From Deltaproteobacteria bacterium (GTDB lineage: Bacteria; Myxococcota_A; Polyangia; GCA-2747355; JADLHG01): a stretch of 64,000 nt of DNA. A program made the translations under genes and the position numbers. The notes beneath the pieces were generated by a model that ran no database searches, was not told where the DNA came from, and saw nothing but the letters and a program-made list of their open reading frames with translations. Below, piece after piece: positions 60,198 to 64,000 of the stretch. Each line of letters begins with the position of its first letter. The stretch's first letter is position 1. The stretch is from the NCBI GenBank assembly GCA_020848905.1, contig JADLHG010000004.1, positions 372,001 through 436,000 on the forward strand, given 5' to 3'.

Positions 60198-60773
60198 ATG
60201 CAGCGCATCGCTGCGAGAGGCTGCGCGAACGTGTCCGTGGGAAAGGACTCAGACCCGACCATCCGAGACGAGGGACCGCCCGCCTCCATGGCGCGGACGG
60301 CGGAGGAGGTGGCCGTCAGCGGGATGGTGGAGCCCGAGGACCTCGCGACGCGCGTCTGGGCGGGGAGACAGCCGCCGGAGCCGCCGCAGGGGGCGCCAAA
60401 GCCGCCATCGTCCGCGGGGGTGCGGCTCGCTCCGTCGGTCGAGGTGGCAGGGGCGGAGGGGGAAGCTGCGATCCGGCTCGCCGAGCAGCTCCAGCGCGAG
60501 CGAGAGGCCGATCCGACGCTCATCGTTCCTCCCCCGCCTGGGCCGAAATTGGACCACGAGTGCCGCATGTGTGGCTGGCGGACGACGGTGCCGCAGCGCC
60601 GCCGCGGCTTGAGGCGCCTCGTGCGGAGCGAGACGGGGTACCGGTGCGAGGTCTGCGGCGAGGTCTTCTGCGGCGTGCACGTGGTGCGGACCAGCGGTCC
60701 TCTCGAGTCTGTCCTCCGCGGCCAGCGAGTGGTCTGCTTGCTCTGCCTGCCGCCTCCGCGAAGAGATGCGTGA
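60198..60773 (+). CDS. Hypothetical protein with C-terminal Cys-rich zinc-ribbon-like region
   Basis: A 191-residue protein. The first ~120 residues are Pro/Glu-rich and probably disordered. The C-terminal ~70 residues carry CRMCGW, CEVCGEVFCGVH and CLLC pairs that look like zinc ribbons. No family is recognised. The start is uncertain: the ATG overlaps a TACAAT hexamer that could itself be a -10, in which case GTG at 60231 would be the real start. It lies 27 bases after the Smr gene. Confidence 0.6.
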   Translation: MQRIAARGCANVSVGKDSDPTIRDEGPPASMARTAEEVAVSGMVEPEDLATRVWAGRQPPEPPQGAPKPPSSAGVRLAPSVEVAGAEGEAAIRLAEQLQREREADPTLIVPPPPGPKLDHECRMCGWRTTVPQRRRGLRRLVRSETGYRCEVCGEVFCGVHVVRTSGPLESVLRGQRVVCLLCLPPPRRDA

Positions 60774-60807
60774 GCTCTCCGCGGTCCACCGTCGGGCCTG
60801 CGCCACG

Positions 60808-60836
60808 TTGCCGCGCGCGACGCCGTAGCCTACCCT
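60808..60836 (+). promoter_or_regulatory. Promoter of the GMC oxidoreductase gene, implying a leaderless start
   Basis: TTGCCG (60808-60813), a 17-base spacer and TACCCT (60831-60836). The ATG at 60844 is 7 bases beyond the -10. Confidence 0.5.
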
Positions 60837-60843
60837 TAGAGAA

Positions 60844-62766
60844 ATGACTTCGCGACCCTGGGGCTTCTCACCCGCGCTTCGTCGTCGACTACACGCGTTG
60901 GCAGAGAGCAGCATGCCCGCAGGAGCGCGCTTCGGTGCCGCCGACCCGGGGGTCGTGGACCGCCTGCAGTCGTGGCTCGCAGGCAGCCCGGCGAGCACGC
61001 GACACGGGTACACCGCGCTGCTCCACGCGCTGGGCGCGCTGGCGCGCCTGCGTCGCGGCCGACCGTTCGAGTCGCTGCCGCAGCTCGAGCGCACTGAACT
61101 GCTCGACGGGCTGCTCGGCGGCGGCTACGCCGCGAGGAGCTTCCTGCGCGCCGTGGTGACTCCGCTCAAGGTCGCGCGGTACGACGATCCGCGGCTCTTC
61201 GCGCTGATCGACGCGACGTATCGCGCCGCGGAGGTCCGCGAGGAGGGTGTGCGTGGGCATCCGCGCCTGGTGAACGCGGCAGAGCTCGCGGCAGACGAGG
61301 AGCTCGAGGCGGACGTCGTGGTGGTCGGGAGCGGCGCGGGCGGGGCCGTCGTCGCGGCAGAGCTCGCGCAGCTGGGTCAGGCCGTCGTGGTCCTCGAGGA
61401 GGGGGGGCACTACGCGCGACACCAGTACACCGGGCGACCGGTGGAGATGCAGCGTCTCCTCTACCGAGAAGGAGGAGTGACTCCCGCTCTCGGCAGCGGC
61501 TTCATCCCGGTCCTCATGGGGCGGTGCGTGGGGGGGACGACGGCCATCAATTCGGGGACCTGCTACCGCACGCCCGAGCGCGTGCTGCACAAATGGTCGC
61601 GGGAGTACGGGCTCTCCGAGCTCACCGCCGAGCGCCTGGAACCGTATTTCGCGAAGGTCGAGCGCGTGCTCGGGGTCGCCCCGGCGGACGCGCGGTATCT
61701 CGGGGGGATGGCGGACGTCATCGCGCGGGGGTGCGATGCGCTGGGCATCGCCGAACATGGGCCGTTGCTTAGGAACGCCCCAGACTGCGACGGACAGGGG
61801 CTGTGCTGTTTCGGCTGCCCCACGGGGGCCAAGCGCAGCACCGACGTCTCGTACCTTCCAGTGGCGTTGCGCAGCGGGGCGTCGGTCTACTACAACGCAC
61901 GCGTCGACGAGGTGCTCCTCGAGGGGAGTCGGGCGGTGGGTGTCGTGGCCTCCACCGCCGACGGGCGCGCACTCCGGGTGCGGGCCAAGGCGGTCGTCAT
62001 CTGCGCCGGTGCGGTCATGACGCCGGCGCTGCTCCTGCGGCAAGGGCTGGCGAACCAGAGCGGCGAGCTCGGGCGCAACCTGTCGATCCACCCCGCGGCG
62101 GCGGTGCTCGGGCTCTTCCCGACGCCGGTGCGGGGGTACGCGGCGATTCCTCAGGGCTACGGGATCGAGGCCTTCCACGGAGAGGGGTTGCTCTTCGAGG
62201 GCGCCTTCGCGCCGCTCGACCTCGGCGCGGGAGCGCTGACGCAGGTGGGCCGACGCTATTCTCAGGTGATGGAGGCTTACGACCGGCTGGGGTGCTTCGG
62301 CTTTCTCGTCGAGGACACGTCCCGCGGCCGTGTGTGGGGGAGTGGACCGGGCGGCCGGCCGCTCATGACCTACCACCTTAACGACCACGATCTGGCACGC
62401 CTGCGCCGCGGCCTGGAGATCCTGTTCCGCATCTACCTCGCCGCGGGTGCGGAGGCGATCTTCCCGCCGATCCCCGGCGCCCCCGAGATCCGGGACCTCG
62501 GTGACATCGCGCGTTTCCGTCGCATGCCTCTTCGCGCCCGGGATCTGGAGCTCACGGCGTACCATCCTCTGGGCACGGCGCGCATGGGGCGAGATCCGCG
62601 CCGGTCGGTCGTCGGGCCGACCCACGAGACGCACGACGTGCGTGGCCTCTTCGTGTGTGACGGCGCGTCGGTGCCCTCGTCGATCGCCGTCAACCCGCAG
62701 ATCACGATCATGGCTCTGGCGAGTCGCGCGGCGGAGTTCGTGGCCGAGAGGGCCCACCGCGGGTAG
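60844..62766 (+). CDS. GMC family oxidoreductase (long-chain alcohol oxidase/choline dehydrogenase-like)
   Basis: A 640-residue flavoprotein. The FAD-binding motif is VVVGSGAGGAVVAAELAQLG (residues ~159-178), the second GMC signature is GRCVGGTTAINSG, and the C-terminal PLGTARMG and NPQITIMALASR segments carry the active-site region. The ~150-residue N-terminal extension and the CDGQGLCCFGCPTGAK motif are typical of the long-chain fatty alcohol oxidase branch. No signal peptide is seen. It probably oxidises an alcohol to an aldehyde, substrate unknown. The start lies 7 bases after a -10. Confidence 0.9.
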   Translation: MTSRPWGFSPALRRRLHALAESSMPAGARFGAADPGVVDRLQSWLAGSPASTRHGYTALLHALGALARLRRGRPFESLPQLERTELLDGLLGGGYAARSFLRAVVTPLKVARYDDPRLFALIDATYRAAEVREEGVRGHPRLVNAAELAADEELEADVVVVGSGAGGAVVAAELAQLGQAVVVLEEGGHYARHQYTGRPVEMQRLLYREGGVTPALGSGFIPVLMGRCVGGTTAINSGTCYRTPERVLHKWSREYGLSELTAERLEPYFAKVERVLGVAPADARYLGGMADVIARGCDALGIAEHGPLLRNAPDCDGQGLCCFGCPTGAKRSTDVSYLPVALRSGASVYYNARVDEVLLEGSRAVGVVASTADGRALRVRAKAVVICAGAVMTPALLLRQGLANQSGELGRNLSIHPAAAVLGLFPTPVRGYAAIPQGYGIEAFHGEGLLFEGAFAPLDLGAGALTQVGRRYSQVMEAYDRLGCFGFLVEDTSRGRVWGSGPGGRPLMTYHLNDHDLARLRRGLEILFRIYLAAGAEAIFPPIPGAPEIRDLGDIARFRRMPLRARDLELTAYHPLGTARMGRDPRRSVVGPTHETHDVRGLFVCDGASVPSSIAVNPQITIMALASRAAEFVAERAHRG

Positions 62767-62783
62767 CTGCGCTGCCAGCGGTG

Positions 62784-64000
62784 CTACTCCGCGGCGAGAT
62801 AGGATCCGGCGGCGATTCCGTACTGCGCTTCCAGCGTGAAGAGCACGAGTCCTCCCCCGTTGTCGACGCCTCCCAAGAGCGACGCCGCGACGCGTGAGCC
62901 TCGGGTGAAGTGGCGGCTGTAGCTCGCTCCGCCGAGGAGTCGGTAGCCGAGGCCGTGGTCGCCGAGCGAGAGGCCCGGCTGGCTGCTGAAGCCGCCCGTG
63001 AGGGTCGCCGACAGGATCCCGAGGGGGTCGAAGGCCGTGTTGTAGAGCAGCCAGTCGTAGGAAACCTTGGCCGAGAGGGCCAGGTCGTCCTCGCCGATCA
63101 TGTTCCAGTAGAAGCGGAGCTCTGCCTGAAAGGCGCGGGTCGTCTGCCGCTGCCGGCGGAATTCGCCCGTGGCGTATAGGAAGCCGATGTCGCGGTCCTG
63201 GCCTTCCTTGACGAAGGTCCGCGCGTAGCCGTACCCCAGGCGAAACAGCATGCCGTCCGGCCGGTCGTCGAGCTGCGGGTCGTCCAGAATGCGGATCATG
63301 CGGTAGACGGTCGCGGCGTCGGGTTCTGCGTCCCGCACCATGCCGTGCTCGCGGAGCAGCTCGAGCGTGTGTCCGAGCTGCCGGAAGCTGCCGAGCTGGT
63401 TGCGCAGCTTGTACCAGGAGAGGGAGAGCGCGCTCGTCGCGGGCGCCGAGAGCGGGCCCTTCAGCAGGCCTGCGCCGAGCAGCACCCGTTCGAGGCGCTT
63501 GGCGCGCAGGCGCGAACCCACGTTGACGATGCGCCCGTAGCCCGGGCCTCCGCCGACCGACGCGTGCGCCGCGAAGGAGAAGCGTTTGTCGGGAGCGAGC
63601 GGGAGCGCTGCCAGGCCCAGCCCGTAGCCGAGGCCTGCCGCGGCCTGGACGAAGAAGAGGGGGAGGTCACGCTGGAAGGGGTAGTAGCGCACCTCGGGGT
63701 TCACGGCGAGGTCGTGTGCGAAGGACCAGGCGGTGTTCCCTGCGGGCGGTCGGGCGAGATCGAAGGCCACGGAGGCCGCGCCGTCCACGGAGTAGCCGAA
63801 GGCGCGGCGTTCCAGCTGGCGATAGTACCGCGTTCGTCCGAAGGCCCCCGCGCTGGCCTGCCCCGAGGCACCGTCCCAGCGGAGGTGTCCGCCGCCCGCC
63901 ACGATGTCGAAGCGCTCCTGGCGCGCGAGAGGCTCCCTGTCGAGCGGTGAGAGATTCAGTCGCGGGAGCTCGCCGAAGCCGTGGCGCTGCGCTTCCGGTC
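62784..64000 (-). CDS. Probable outer-membrane beta-barrel or surface protein, 3' part (5' end outside the window)
   Basis: The frame stays open to base 64000, so the start lies beyond the window; at least 405 residues are visible. The C-terminal ~250 residues alternate polar and aromatic residues in strands (FRLGYGYARTFV, TRAFQAELRFYWNMIG, LALSAKVSYDWLLYN, GYRLLGGASYSRHF, LVLFTLEAQYGIA), the pattern of outer-membrane beta-barrels. Helical segments sit in the middle (RLRAKRLERVLLGAG). An internal GTG at 63902 is not needed, since open coding sequence continues upstream of it. It is convergent with the GMC oxidoreductase gene. Confidence 0.65.
   Translation of the reverse strand, partial: PEAQRHGFGELPRLNLSPLDREPLARQERFDIVAGGGHLRWDGASGQASAGAFGRTRYYRQLERRAFGYSVDGAASVAFDLARPPAGNTAWSFAHDLAVNPEVRYYPFQRDLPLFFVQAAAGLGYGLGLAALPLAPDKRFSFAAHASVGGGPGYGRIVNVGSRLRAKRLERVLLGAGLLKGPLSAPATSALSLSWYKLRNQLGSFRQLGHTLELLREHGMVRDAEPDAATVYRMIRILDDPQLDDRPDGMLFRLGYGYARTFVKEGQDRDIGFLYATGEFRRQRQTTRAFQAELRFYWNMIGEDDLALSAKVSYDWLLYNTAFDPLGILSATLTGGFSSQPGLSLGDHGLGYRLLGGASYSRHFTRGSRVAASLLGGVDNGGGLVLFTLEAQYGIAAGSYLAAE

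Overview
The window is a GC-rich chromosomal segment from a bacterium that looks like a member of the Myxococcota (the former delta-proteobacterial myxobacteria). The evidence is indirect but consistent: many secreted lipoproteins, a MYXO-CTERM-like anchor inside a large surface protein, tandem PilZ proteins, two Hanks-type Ser/Thr kinases, a giant TPR protein, a short DKRKQSLYFPEE-type DNA-binding-like protein, and a BMC-T shell protein resembling the one I recall from Haliangium. No rRNA, insertion sequence, phage or CRISPR array was seen. Genes are densely packed, and most long opposite-strand reading frames are artefacts of high GC.

Layout. 1-1.1 kb: the tail of an ExbD/TolR protein and an Ig-like lipoprotein. 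1.1-5.7 kb: a minus-strand operon gap-pgk-tpiA-secG-dapF joining lower glycolysis to protein export and lysine/peptidoglycan synthesis. 6-14 kb: c-di-GMP and surface proteins, with a three-gene PilZ operon, a 1322-residue apparent fusion of two surface proteins, and an HD-GYP-like/receiver protein. 14-18 kb: TetR regulator, TPP enzyme, QueD and an EEP-family hydrolase. 18-22.4 kb: envelope proteins, including two paralogous TPR/double-membrane-segment proteins flanking a Cys-rich lipoprotein. 22.6-30 kb: an isolated BMC-T shell protein divergent from an M24 peptidase-like protein, a P-loop protein, an M1 aminopeptidase lipoprotein, tRNA-Val, an AtoE-type transporter and RidA. 30-33 kb: a YbjN/CesT-like protein, ribosomal protein L28 and a carboxypeptidase-regulatory-domain lipoprotein.

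33.2-41.4 kb: a Ser/Thr kinase divergent from a compact plus-strand operon: lipoprotein, PrkA kinase, diadenylate cyclase, hisS, alpha/beta hydrolase and deoxynucleoside kinase. 41.5-47.3 kb: a minus-strand carbohydrate ABC transporter (binding module, ATPase, binding protein, two permeases) with a pair of operator-like repeats upstream. 47.5-58.8 kb: a signalling block with a PAS/coiled-coil protein, a membrane-anchored Ser/Thr kinase, a 2018-residue TPR protein, a STAS/Cys-cluster/membrane protein, and two divergent paralogs that fuse a degenerate receiver to a GHKL ATPase domain. This block is the best candidate here for an undescribed system, because it has the parts of a partner-switching pathway but no visible sigma factor. 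58.9-64 kb: a hypothetical protein, an Smr protein, a Cys-rich zinc-finger-like protein, a GMC oxidoreductase and the 3' part of a probable beta-barrel gene.

A recurring feature is a sigma70-like -10 element only 6-9 bases before the start codon, which predicts leaderless or nearly leaderless transcripts for at least eight genes. This also decided several start codons. All family assignments are from reading the sequence; no database search was run.
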